A DNA stretch of 64,000 bases from Bacillota bacterium (lineage in GTDB: Bacteria > Bacillota > Clostridia > Acetivibrionales > DSM-1351), in the NCBI GenBank assembly GCA_023416275.1, contig JAEZIB010000155.1:7305-71304 (forward strand). Reading direction: 5' to 3'. The notes under the pieces are model-generated. The model was not told the origin of the DNA. It searched no databases and worked only from the letters and a program-made list of their open reading frames with translations. Below, piece after piece: positions 54,310 to 63,098 of the stretch. The stretch's first letter is position 1, and each line of letters begins with the position of its first letter. The translations under genes were made by a program, and so were the position numbers.

Positions 54310-55245
54310 TTAATATTCCTTCCTATACTTATCTACTATTCTGTTAGAAAGAATATTGAGTCCTAATGTTATTAAAAACAGCAATAAACCTACTGCAAAC
54401 AGAGAATAATACCCAACTGTTCCATGAGGATTGTCCCCCTGACTTGCCTGCACAATAAAAGATGTCATTGTCTGTACACTTTGCAGTGGATTTAGCGTCA
54501 AATTAGGCCTTGCACCTGCTGCAATAGTAACTATCATGGTTTCTCCTATTGCTCTAGATATTGCAAGTACAAACGAAGCTGCTATCCCTGAAATAGCTGC
54601 TGGAACAACCACCTTCATTGATGTTTCCATTTTAGTGGAGCCTAAAGCTAAAGCACCCTGTCTTAGACTGTCCGGAACTGCTCGCATTGCATCCTCGCTC
54701 AATGATGAGACTAGTGGAATTATCATGATACCTACAGCAATTCCTGCACTTAATGCATTAAAAACTTCCGTTTGAGGTATGAAAAACTGTAAAACAGGAG
54801 TTATTGTTGTTAAAGCAAAATATCCAAATACTATAGATGGAATACCTGCAAGCACCTCTAATATTGGCTTTACAATCTTTCTAACCCTTTTGTTTGCATA
54901 CTCACTTAGATAAATAGCAGTAAATAATCCAATTGGTATTGCAATTAAAGCAGCAATAAAAGTAATTAATAGAGTACCACATATTAACGGTAAAACACCA
55001 AAGCTAGGTTCACTAAATAGCGGAGTCCATTCCTTTCCAAAAAGGAAATCTGTTATAGAAATCTCAGAAAAGAATCCGACAGAATCCTTAAGTAAGGATA
55101 CTATTATGCCAATTGTTGTTAAAATTGTGATAATAGCAAATAGAAATAATATATTTTTTGCAATAACATTTGAAAGCTTCATTCTCTTAATTCTGTTCCT
55201 GTTTGCTGCTTTTAAACTTTGTAAAGCTTCAGTAGTATCTGTCAT
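54310..55245 (-). CDS. pstC: Phosphate ABC transporter permease PstC
   Basis: 311 residues, six membrane segments, with the EAA loop LALGSTKMETSMKVVVPAAISGIAASFVLAISRAIGETMIV (residues about 201-240). N-terminal cytosolic extension of about 30 residues. Transcribed away from pstB, from a region with its own PhoP-type box at 55412-55451. The upstream gene expected here, pstS, is missing. Confidence 0.96.
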   Translation of the reverse strand: MTDTTEALQSLKAANRNRIKRMKLSNVIAKNILFLFAIITILTTIGIIVSLLKDSVGFFSEISITDFLFGKEWTPLFSEPSFGVLPLICGTLLITFIAALIAIPIGLFTAIYLSEYANKRVRKIVKPILEVLAGIPSIVFGYFALTTITPVLQFFIPQTEVFNALSAGIAVGIMIIPLVSSLSEDAMRAVPDSLRQGALALGSTKMETSMKVVVPAAISGIAASFVLAISRAIGETMIVTIAAGARPNLTLNPLQSVQTMTSFIVQASQGDNPHGTVGYYSLFAVGLLLFLITLGLNILSNRIVDKYRKEY

Positions 55246-55266
55246 TTTTTAGACCTCCTTTTAAAA

Positions 55267-55365
55267 TCAATTACTATCAACCCATTATTTATGAGATGTT
55301 AATCTACCATCAACTCGCAGCCAGCAAAAATAATGTTTATCATTTTCAGCTCACATAGTAATTGA
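55267..55365. repeat. Inverted-repeat element upstream of pstC (TCAATTAC family, copy 2)
   Basis: 11-bp perfect ends TCAATTACTAT and ATAGTAATTGA, 99 bp. The flanking GACGTTAGT also recurs in copy 1 (GACTTTAGT). It lies inside the 5' leader of pstC, between the PhoP boxes and the start codon. Confidence 0.65.
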
Positions 55366-55411
55366 CGTTAGTAATATTATCATTATTGTATTAAATCTAA
55401 AAGTAAACTGC

Positions 55412-55451
55412 TGTTAATCATTTGTTAATATATTGTTAAATTAAGTGTTAA
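55412..55451 (-). promoter_or_regulatory. PhoP box array for pstC
   Basis: Four TGTTAA units on plus (TTAACA on minus) at 55412, 55423, 55434 and 55446, spaced 11, 11 and 12 bp: the Bacillus-type Pho box. A -10-like TACAAT (minus, 55385-55390) follows at a suitable distance. Confidence 0.8.
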
Positions 55452-55453
55452 AA

Positions 55454-55580
55454 ATCAACTTTCACACATAAAGTCTTTCTGCACGAGAGAATTAACTAAT
55501 GGTTTGTTGCCAATATAATTGTATAAAATTAGTAACTACTAGGAACTAGCAATTATTCATTCTCAGAGTTTTTCACGTTA
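55454..55580. repeat. Degenerate MITE-like copy upstream of pstC
   Basis: Begins AATCAACTTTCACACATAAAGTC and contains ACTAATGGTTTGTTGCC, matching the left half of the ACTCAACTTT family; no right end is recognisable. The first base lies 3 bp from the PhoP box. Confidence 0.5.
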
Positions 55581-55894
55581 GATGGCTATATTAATTTGAA
55601 TAACATATATGTCTTATAGTTACAAGCTCTTATCAGACCAGTTTAAAATCAGCTTGCAAAAACAATAATTTTTATTTTCAAATTTAAGCTTTTTAAAGCT
55701 TTTTGAATTAGCTATTTGCCAATGTTAATTTATCATTTATATGCAAATTAAAATCTATATAAATTTAATTTTCTTGTACTTCAGCCCTATTATATTTTGC
55801 TTTTTATTTTATGTTGTATTCACAATTAAATTCTCTGTTTTTTATACTAAAAACTCTAATTATGCTAATAATAAATCTAGATATATTTATACTA

Positions 55895-55940
55895 TTAACA
55901 CTAAGTTAACATAGAATTAAACCTACATTAAAACTATACT
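55895..55940 (+). promoter_or_regulatory. PhoP box array and -10 for pstB-phoU-phoP-phoR
   Basis: TTAACA (55895), TTAACA (55906), TTAAAC (55917) and TTAAAA (55928) at an exact 11-bp period, followed directly by a -10-like TATACT (55935-55940). This matches the direct-repeat site used by PhoP response regulators of Firmicutes, which replaces the -35 box. Confidence 0.85.
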
Positions 55941-55987
55941 GATATTATTGAATTAATAAAAAATTCATTAGATAAAGGAATAAATTT

Positions 55988-56746
55988 ATGACAAATGATT
56001 ATACAATAATAACGAAAAATTTAGATCTCTTTTATGGAGATTTTCAAGCCCTTAAGAGTGTTTCGATAGATATTCCCAGTAAACAAGTAACTGCCTTTAT
56101 TGGCCCATCTGGCTGCGGAAAATCAACATTTTTAAAAACACTTAATAGGATGAATGATCTTATTACTAATGTAAAAATTACAGGAGATGTTTTTTTTGAT
56201 GGTTTGAATGTATATAAGGAATATGATATAGTTGAATTAAGAAAAAATATTGGTATGGTATTTCAAAAGCCCAATCCATTCCCAATGAGTATTTATGATA
56301 ATATTGCTTATGGCCCACGGATTCATGGTATAAAATCAAAAGCAAAGTTAGATGACATTGTGGAAGAAAGCCTTAGAAATAGTGCTCTTTGGGACGAAGT
56401 AAAGGATAGGCTAAAGCAAAACGCATTAGGTTTATCAGGTGGACAACAGCAAAGGTTATGTATAGCAAGAGTTTTGGCTGTTGAACCAGAAGTAGTTTTA
56501 ATGGATGAACCCACCTCTGCATTAGACCCTATTTCAACAATTAAGATAGAGGATTTGATTGAAGAACTAAAGCAGAACTATACAATAATAATAGTTACTC
56601 ATAACATGCAGCAAGCAGCTAGAATATCAGACATGACGGCTTTTTTCCTTCACGGGGAAATAGTTGAATTTGGAAATACAAATCAATTATTTAGTAATCC
56701 TAAAGATAAAAGGACAGAAGATTATATTACAGGAAGATTTGGTTAA
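55988..56746 (+). CDS. pstB: Phosphate ABC transporter ATPase PstB
   Basis: 252 residues. Walker [21 protein letters not shown] (residues about 38-57), Q-loop [19 protein letters not shown] signature [13 protein letters not shown], Walker [16 protein letters not shown] and the H-loop [12 protein letters not shown]. Energises phosphate uptake. It starts the plus-strand operon, 14 bp before phoU, opposite to pstC-pstA. Confidence 0.98.
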   Translation: MTNDYTIITKNLDLFYGDFQALKSVSIDIPSKQVTAFIGPSGCGKSTFLKTLNRMNDLITNVKITGDVFFDGLNVYKEYDIVELRKNIGMVFQKPNPFPMSIYDNIAYGPRIHGIKSKAKLDDIVEESLRNSALWDEVKDRLKQNALGLSGGQQQRLCIARVLAVEPEVVLMDEPTSALDPISTIKIEDLIEELKQNYTIIIVTHNMQQAARISDMTAFFLHGEIVEFGNTNQLFSNPKDKRTEDYITGRFG

Positions 56747-56760
56747 GAGGTGACATTATA

Positions 56761-57459
56761 ATGGTTAGAAATTCATTTGATAAAGAACTTGAGAATCTAC
56801 AAAATTTAATGGTAAAAATGGCAGGCTTGGTGGAAGAATCCATCGAAAACTGTATAATTGCATTAAGTAAACAAGATGTTGAGTTAGCAAAGCAGGTTTT
56901 TGAGAATGACGACATAATTGATGATTTGGAAAACAGAATTGAAAAATTATGTCTTAACTTAATAGCAAGACAGCAGCCCTTAGCAAAGGACTTACGCACC
57001 ATAAGTACTTCTCTGAAAATTATTACTGATTTAGAACGTATTGCAGATCAAGCTGCTGATATATCTGAATTAACAATTAGAATGGCTAAAACTAAATATA
57101 TCCAAGAACTCCCTGATATACCTATTATGGCAGAGCTTGCAAAGAAGATGGTATCTAAGGCTATTGAGTGTTATACAAAGCAGGATACTAATCTAGCAAA
57201 AGAGGTTTGTGACAGTGATGATGAAGTTGATGATATGTTTTCAAAGATTGTTTTAGAACTTATCAATGCTATTAAAAATAGTCCCGAAACAACAGAGCAA
57301 GCTACTGATTTTATGTTTGTTGTTAAATATTTAGAACGTATAGGTGACCATGCTACAAATATCGCTGAATGGGTTGTTTACAATGTAACAGGTTCACACG
57401 AGCATTTGGCAAGAACTAATGAACATAATCATTTTGAATTTGGGGGTCAGAATGTCTAA
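56761..57459 (+). CDS. phoU: Phosphate transport system regulator PhoU
   Basis: 232 residues: two PhoU three-helix repeats, each with the metal-binding E/DxxxD pattern (DDIIDDLENRIEKLCLNLIARQQPLAKDLR; DDEVDDMFSKIVLELINAIK). Dampens PhoR signalling when phosphate is plentiful and links it to the Pst transporter. Overlaps phoP by 8 bp. Confidence 0.97.
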   Translation: MVRNSFDKELENLQNLMVKMAGLVEESIENCIIALSKQDVELAKQVFENDDIIDDLENRIEKLCLNLIARQQPLAKDLRTISTSLKIITDLERIADQAADISELTIRMAKTKYIQELPDIPIMAELAKKMVSKAIECYTKQDTNLAKEVCDSDDEVDDMFSKIVLELINAIKNSPETTEQATDFMFVVKYLERIGDHATNIAEWVVYNVTGSHEHLARTNEHNHFEFGGQNV

Positions 57460-58162
57460 ACATAGTATCTTTGTTGTAGAAGATGAAATGCATATACAGC
57501 AGCTAATTAAATACAATCTTGAGTCAAACGGCTTCAAGGTTAGTGTTTTTGATAACGGTGAAGATTTATTAGCTAATTGCATAGAAAACATTCCAGACTT
57601 ATTTATTCTGGATATCATGCTGCCAGGTATTGATGGTTTAGAGGTTTGCAGACGATTAAGGCAAAATAATTCAACTAATAGTGTTCCTATAATTATGTTA
57701 ACAGCCAAAAGTGAAGAATTTGATAAAGTACTAGGTTTAGAATTAGGCGCTGATGACTATATTACAAAACCCTTTAGTGTTAGAGAATTATTGGCTAGAA
57801 TAAAAGCTTTATTCAGAAGGGTCAATACTTCTAATGAGCCTAAAACTGATAATATTATTACTCATGCAGATATTACAATTAATTGCACAAGAAGAGAAGT
57901 TTACAAGGGGGACAAAGTTATAGAAATGCCCCTTAAGGAATTCGAACTTCTAAAAATGCTAATGATAAACAAAGGTAAAGTTTTATCCAGAGAGCATCTT
58001 CTTGATAAGGTGTGGGGATTTGATTACTACGGAGAAACTAGAACTGTTGATGTACATATTAGATATTTGAGACAGAAAATTGAAGAAAACGATGAAAATC
58101 CTACACTTATTGAAACAGTTAGAGGCATAGGCTACCGATTTAATGATAAGCAAAGCCCATAA
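57452..58162 (+). CDS. phoP: Phosphate response regulator PhoP (OmpR family)
   Basis: 236 residues from the ATG at 57452 inside the phoU end (GGGGGTCAGA just upstream). Receiver with the phospho-aspartate in PDLFILDIMLPGIDGLEV (near residue 53) and lysine in DYITKPFSVREL, then a winged-helix DNA-binding domain (VDVHIRYLRQKIEEN...RGIGYRF). Probably binds the TTAACA arrays in front of pstC and pstB. Confidence 0.95.
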   Translation: MSKHSIFVVEDEMHIQQLIKYNLESNGFKVSVFDNGEDLLANCIENIPDLFILDIMLPGIDGLEVCRRLRQNNSTNSVPIIMLTAKSEEFDKVLGLELGADDYITKPFSVRELLARIKALFRRVNTSNEPKTDNIITHADITINCTRREVYKGDKVIEMPLKEFELLKMLMINKGKVLSREHLLDKVWGFDYYGETRTVDVHIRYLRQKIEENDENPTLIETVRGIGYRFNDKQSP

Positions 58163-58586
58163 TTGAGTCAGTTATTATCAGCTGAAAATCAATAATATCC
58201 TTAGAATAGTTATTACTATTCAGAAGTAACTTGATATAGATATTACTCGATTTATCTATATCAAGGTGGTCATACTTGTCAATACTTTGATGCCGATATA
58301 TTTGCATGATTCAGTAGTGGTTCATATATTCACAAAACTAGATTCAAACAACTATTACTTCCCCATATTGCTGACCCAATTTCACATTAATATATATGAA
58401 CACCTACAATATATAATTGTAAATAGCTGAAAAGTAACCGATAGTTTAGGTTTGATGCTAGCCTCCACCAACACTGTTAAAAACCCATTGTAGTTTGTTT
58501 CTTAAAAAGAACGAGTATACTAAAAATATAAAGGGGGTTCATGGTTCATATCAGTAATTATTTATGACTAGTTCTAAATACTTGGT
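58163..58586. other. phoP-phoR gap with a perfect hairpin
   Basis: 424 bp, long for a phoPR operon. 58230-58265 is a 13-bp perfect stem (CTTGATATAGATA / TATCTATATCAAG). At 58458-58500 is a truncated copy of the structured leader element on the minus strand (CAGTGTTGGTGGAGG, with AAAACCCATTG on plus). At 58529-58570 a strong GGGGG site starts an 9-codon frame (MVHISNYL) that stops before phoR. Confidence 0.55.
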
Positions 58587-60392
58587 ATGAACGTATTAAT
58601 GAAGAATAAAATTGTAAAATACACAATTTTACTTGTAATCATAGCAATAACTATAGCAGGTATATTTACGATTGCATTATCCAGATATTTTTATATATAT
58701 GAAGTCAAAAACAGTTGCGAAAACATAGCTGTTTTGTTATCCTATCAAATTGAACAACAAATAGATACAACATCGAGAATCGAGTATAGCAAACTAGCCA
58801 ATGATTATGCTAAGCTGCTGAATAAAAAGGATTCTAATGTCGGAAGCTTCTCTCTTGCTTCAAGAATAACAATAATTGACCATAATGGTAAAGTATTGGG
58901 TGATTCTGATTCAAATGCCATTGATATGGAAAATCATATAACTAGAAAAGAAGTAAAAGACGCACTTCAAGGTAAATTAGGCTTTGATGAGCGATTAAGT
59001 AAAACACTCAATCTTGACTATATATATGTTGCGTATTTTATAGAGAGCAAGAATATAATTGTGAGAGTTGCTGTTCCTGTTAACCAAATAAATTCAATTA
59101 ATAAGTCATTTTATCTCTATACTATTATAGGCATATTAGTAGGATTATTGCTTACACTGCTTATTTCTCTAAAGGTATCGAGTATTCTTACATCTCCCTT
59201 AAATAAGCTTATAAATGTTACAAAAGAAATTGCAAATGGGAACTATAAAAAAAGAGTGGAAATATACTCTGATGATGAAATTGAAGAATTAGCATATACT
59301 TTTAATGAAATGGCAGATAAACTTGACAATACACTATGTGGAATATTAGATAAAAATATAAAAATAGACACAATAATTAATAGTATGAGAGACGGAATAA
59401 TTGCAATTGATACGAACTATAAAATATTGATTATAAATACTAGTGCTTGTGATATTTTTGGAGTTAACTATGGTCCTGGAATAATTGGTAAAAACCTTTT
59501 AGATATTACTAAAAATTCAAAAATCAATTCATTTTTAGAAGAAACTATTCAGAATAATTTGGCTCTCACTGATGAAATTACTATTTTTTCCCCTAGAATG
59601 GTTAGTAATTTTATTTACAAGGTTTATACTAATCCAATAAAAAGCGCTGAGATGAAAGTCCAGAATGTTGGTGGTGTAATTACTCTGCATAATGTAACCT
59701 CTGTAAAAAAACTGGAGCAAATACGTACAGAATTTGTTTCTAATGTTACTCATGAGTTAAAAACTCCATTAACCTCAATTAGAGGCTTTGTTGAAACACT
59801 TAAAGATGGTGCTATCGAAGATACCGCAGTAGCTTCAAAGTTCTTAGATATAATAGATATTGAGGCAGAGCGGCTTTACCACTTAATAAATGACATTCTT
59901 CAATTATCTGAAATTGAAAGTATGCGCAATGACGATCAAGTTACACAAAACAGCCTAAAGCGTATTGTTGATGAAGTTATACAATTATTAGAGCCTTCTG
60001 CTATGAAAAAAAGCATAAATCTTCAGGTTAATATTGAGCCAGACGTAGTAATTCCAGTTAATAAATACAGAATCAAGCAAATGCTGATAAATTTAATTGA
60101 CAATGCTATTAAGTACAATATTGATAACGGCACTGTCTTTATAAATGCAAATAAATTACAAGGCACTACTACAATATCAGTTAAAGATACAGGAATTGGC
60201 ATTCCCTCTATACATCACTCTAGAATTTTTGAAAGGTTTTACAGAGTTGATAAAGGCCGTTCAAGAAATATGGGTGGAACTGGCTTAGGACTTTCAATTG
60301 TAAAGCATATCGTTCACCTTTATAACGGTGACATCAGCATTATCAGCGAATCGGGCAAGGGTACGGAATTTATTATAAGGCTTCCCTTGTAA
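58587..60392 (+). CDS. phoR: Phosphate sensor histidine kinase PhoR
   Basis: 601 residues. Membrane segment 1 (about 10-32), extracytoplasmic sensor (about 33-170), membrane segment 2 (about 174-196), HAMP linker, PAS domain (about 260-365), HisKA with the phospho-histidine in NVTHELKTPLTSIRGF (near residue 389), and the ATPase domain (LINLIDNAIKYN; GTGLGLSIVKHI). The start ATG lacks a close ribosome site; the second ATG four codons later is possible. Confidence 0.95.
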   Translation: MNVLMKNKIVKYTILLVIIAITIAGIFTIALSRYFYIYEVKNSCENIAVLLSYQIEQQIDTTSRIEYSKLANDYAKLLNKKDSNVGSFSLASRITIIDHNGKVLGDSDSNAIDMENHITRKEVKDALQGKLGFDERLSKTLNLDYIYVAYFIESKNIIVRVAVPVNQINSINKSFYLYTIIGILVGLLLTLLISLKVSSILTSPLNKLINVTKEIANGNYKKRVEIYSDDEIEELAYTFNEMADKLDNTLCGILDKNIKIDTIINSMRDGIIAIDTNYKILIINTSACDIFGVNYGPGIIGKNLLDITKNSKINSFLEETIQNNLALTDEITIFSPRMVSNFIYKVYTNPIKSAEMKVQNVGGVITLHNVTSVKKLEQIRTEFVSNVTHELKTPLTSIRGFVETLKDGAIEDTAVASKFLDIIDIEAERLYHLINDILQLSEIESMRNDDQVTQNSLKRIVDEVIQLLEPSAMKKSINLQVNIEPDVVIPVNKYRIKQMLINLIDNAIKYNIDNGTVFINANKLQGTTTISVKDTGIGIPSIHHSRIFERFYRVDKGRSRNMGGTGLGLSIVKHIVHLYNGDISIISESGKGTEFIIRLPL

Positions 60393-60512
60393 TACTATTT
60401 CGTACAACCTTTATAGCTTAGCTCCACCACCACAAATAGGCTATTTAATATGGAATTTCACATTTTAAATTCAAATTAGTCAAAAGAACTTTTGTATAAA
60501 TATTTATTATAT

Positions 60513-60543
60513 AAAAGCCAGAGGATTTTTTCCTCTGGCTTTT
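60513..60543. terminator. Bidirectional terminator between phoR and cellobiose phosphorylase
   Basis: AAAAGCCAGAGGA / TCCTCTGGCTTTT, 13-bp perfect stem with A-run before and T-run after, serving both convergent genes. Confidence 0.92.
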
Positions 60544-60610
60544 ATTGTGAAGTTTTGTCAAACGTATATATTGTATATTTTTTAGCTTATATACCATGAT
60601 TACTATGAAA

Positions 60611-63046
60611 TTAACCCATTACAACCTCAACATTGTGTACTTTACCATCATTAAATACTGGAATGATGTTACCAGCAATTTCATCGCCATCAACAACAAG
60701 TTTTTTAACACCCTTAGAAACATGGTTAGGATTAGTTATAGAAATTTCAAATGTTGCATTTCTAAACTTTCTGCTTACCTTGTATCCATCCCAATCACTT
60801 GGAATACAAGGGTCAATCATTAATCCATTATAATCTGGTTTAATTCCAAGAATATTTTGTGATATAACAACAAAATTCCAAGCTGCTGTACCAGTAAGCC
60901 ATGAGTTCTTTGCTTCTCCAGGTTTTGCAGCATCCTTACCTGCTATCATCTGTGAGTAAACATAAGGTTCTGTCTTATGAATTTCACTGATTTCCTCTGT
61001 ATAAGCAGGAGCTATTTTCTTATAATATTCAAAAGCTCTGTCTCCTCTGCCAATTACAGTTTCACCTGCTATAATCCATGGATTATTATGACAGAAAATA
61101 CCTGCATTTTCTTTATATCCTGCTGGATATGTTGATATTTCACCCATATTTATATAGTATTTAGTGAAAGCAGGGTTATTTAGTACTAAACCATATGGAG
61201 TATCAAGATATTTCTTTGCTGAATCAAGAGCCTTTTCAATATAGCCTTTATCAACACCTATTCCAGCCATTGAGCAGAAGCCTTGTGACTCAATAAATAT
61301 CTTACCTTCTTCGTTTTCATTACTTCCTATCTTTTGTCCGAAGTCATCATAAGCACGAATAAACCATTCTCCATCCCAACCATATTTTAGAACAGCTTCG
61401 TTCATTGTATTTACTTCTTCTTGTGCCTTTTTAGCCTCATCAGCTTGACCAGTTAATTCACATAATTTAACATATTCTGGACCGTAGAAAACAAACATAC
61501 CAGCTATGAAAACCGATTCCGCAACTTTTCCATCCTTACTAGTTGTTGTCTGGAAGGACTCACCAGGAGTATTTGAGAAACAGTTTAAGTTCAAGCAATC
61601 GTTCCAGTCTGCTCTTCCAATAAGTGGTAAACCATGTGGTCCTAAATTATTTACAACGTGGTAGAATGAACGCTTTAAGTGCTCAAATAATGTTGCCTTA
61701 TTATTTTCATCATTATCAAAAGGTACCATTTCATCAAGAATACCCATGTCACCAGTTTCTTTAATATAAGCAACTACACCTGCAATTAACCATAATGGAT
61801 CATCATTAAAATTTCCACCAATTTCATCATTTCCCTTTTTAGTCAATGGTTGATACTGGTGATATGCTCCACCTGTTTCAAACTGAGTTGCAGCAATGTC
61901 AAGTATCCTTTCTCTTGCTCTATCAGGTATTTGATGAACAAAGCCTAAAAGATCCTGGTTTGAATCTCTGAAGCCCATTCCTCTACCGATACCAGTTTCA
62001 AAATAGGATGCACTTCTTGACATATTAAAGGTAACCATACACTGATACTGATTCCAAATGTTAACCATTCTGCAAAGTTTCTCATCCTTATGTTCAAGCT
62101 TGTATTGAGTAAAGAGGTTATTCCATGAATTCTGCATCTCGTCAAAAGCAGCCTGTACAGCAGCTGGATTGCCTTTAGCTTCAATCATTTCATAAGCTTT
62201 CTTCTTGTTTATTACTCCCTTGCTTTCCCACTTGTCATCTTCATCATTCTCAACATATCCGAGTATAAAGTCAAATTCTTTTTCTTCACCTGGCTTGAGA
62301 TCAACAGTAATACAGTGAGATGCCATTGGTCCCCATCCATGAGCAATGGTATTTGTAGGCTCTCCGCTTATTGGCACTTGAGGAGCTTCAAATCCATTAT
62401 AAAGTCCAACAAAAGTATCTCTATCTGTATCAAATCCTGTTAAATCAGCATTTACAGAATAGAAAGCAAAGTGATTTCTTCTTTCTTTGTACTCAGTTTT
62501 ATGATAAATAACTGACTTTTCAACTTCAACTTCACCAGTGCTCAAGTTTCTTTGATAGTTTGTTTGATCATCCTGTGCATTCCACAAACAGAACTCAATA
62601 CATGAGAATAACTTTAAGCTCTTATTTTCACCTGTAGTATTCTTAACTCTCACTCTATGTATTTCACCATTAAAATTCAAAGGAACGAAAAACAATACTT
62701 CTGAGCTTATACCATTTTTACTTCCTGTTATTTTTGTATAACCCATACCATGTCTGCACTCATAGCTATCCAACTCTGCTTTAACTGGTGACCAGCCTGG
62801 TGACCACAAAGTACCATTATCATTAATATAGAAGTATCTTCCTCCCATATCAATTGGAACATTGTTATACCTATATCTTGTTATTCTGCGTAAACGCGCG
62901 TCCTTATAAAAACAATATCCTCCTGCAGTATTAGAAATCAATGAGAAAAACTCCTGAGTACCTAAATAATTTATCCAAGGATAAGGCGTTTTGGGAGTAG
63001 TGATTACATATTCTTTGTTTTGATCATCAAAAAATCCGTATTTCAT
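60611..63046 (-). CDS. Cellobiose phosphorylase (GH94)
   Basis: 811 residues, the exact size of clostridial cellobiose phosphorylases. Splits cellobiose with phosphate to glucose-1-phosphate and glucose in the cytosol. The N-terminal beta-sandwich shows [38 protein letters not shown]. The (alpha/alpha)6 barrel carries the catalytic aspartate in [11 protein letters not shown] (near residue 484), and other conserved motifs include [23 protein letters not shown] and [10 protein letters not shown] LacI-type regulator gene lies 52 bp upstream on the same strand. No signal peptide. Confidence 0.96.
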   Translation of the reverse strand: MKYGFFDDQNKEYVITTPKTPYPWINYLGTQEFFSLISNTAGGYCFYKDARLRRITRYRYNNVPIDMGGRYFYINDNGTLWSPGWSPVKAELDSYECRHGMGYTKITGSKNGISSEVLFFVPLNFNGEIHRVRVKNTTGENKSLKLFSCIEFCLWNAQDDQTNYQRNLSTGEVEVEKSVIYHKTEYKERRNHFAFYSVNADLTGFDTDRDTFVGLYNGFEAPQVPISGEPTNTIAHGWGPMASHCITVDLKPGEEKEFDFILGYVENDEDDKWESKGVINKKKAYEMIEAKGNPAAVQAAFDEMQNSWNNLFTQYKLEHKDEKLCRMVNIWNQYQCMVTFNMSRSASYFETGIGRGMGFRDSNQDLLGFVHQIPDRARERILDIAATQFETGGAYHQYQPLTKKGNDEIGGNFNDDPLWLIAGVVAYIKETGDMGILDEMVPFDNDENNKATLFEHLKRSFYHVVNNLGPHGLPLIGRADWNDCLNLNCFSNTPGESFQTTTSKDGKVAESVFIAGMFVFYGPEYVKLCELTGQADEAKKAQEEVNTMNEAVLKYGWDGEWFIRAYDDFGQKIGSNENEEGKIFIESQGFCSMAGIGVDKGYIEKALDSAKKYLDTPYGLVLNNPAFTKYYINMGEISTYPAGYKENAGIFCHNNPWIIAGETVIGRGDRAFEYYKKIAPAYTEEISEIHKTEPYVYSQMIAGKDAAKPGEAKNSWLTGTAAWNFVVISQNILGIKPDYNGLMIDPCIPSDWDGYKVSRKFRNATFEISITNPNHVSKGVKKLVVDGDEIAGNIIPVFNDGKVHNVEVVMG

Positions 63047-63098
63047 GTTTTTATCTCCTCTTAATTATTTTAATAATTTATAATGTCAACAAAGAATT

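Larger units (their letters stand above)
55246..55987. other. Divergent phosphate-regulation region (pstC / pstB)
   Basis: 740 bp with two PhoP box arrays facing opposite directions (55412-55451 and 55895-55933), a TCAATTAC element (55267-55365) and a degenerate ACTCAACTTT element (from 55454). No pstS gene or remnant can be read between them. Confidence 0.6.
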
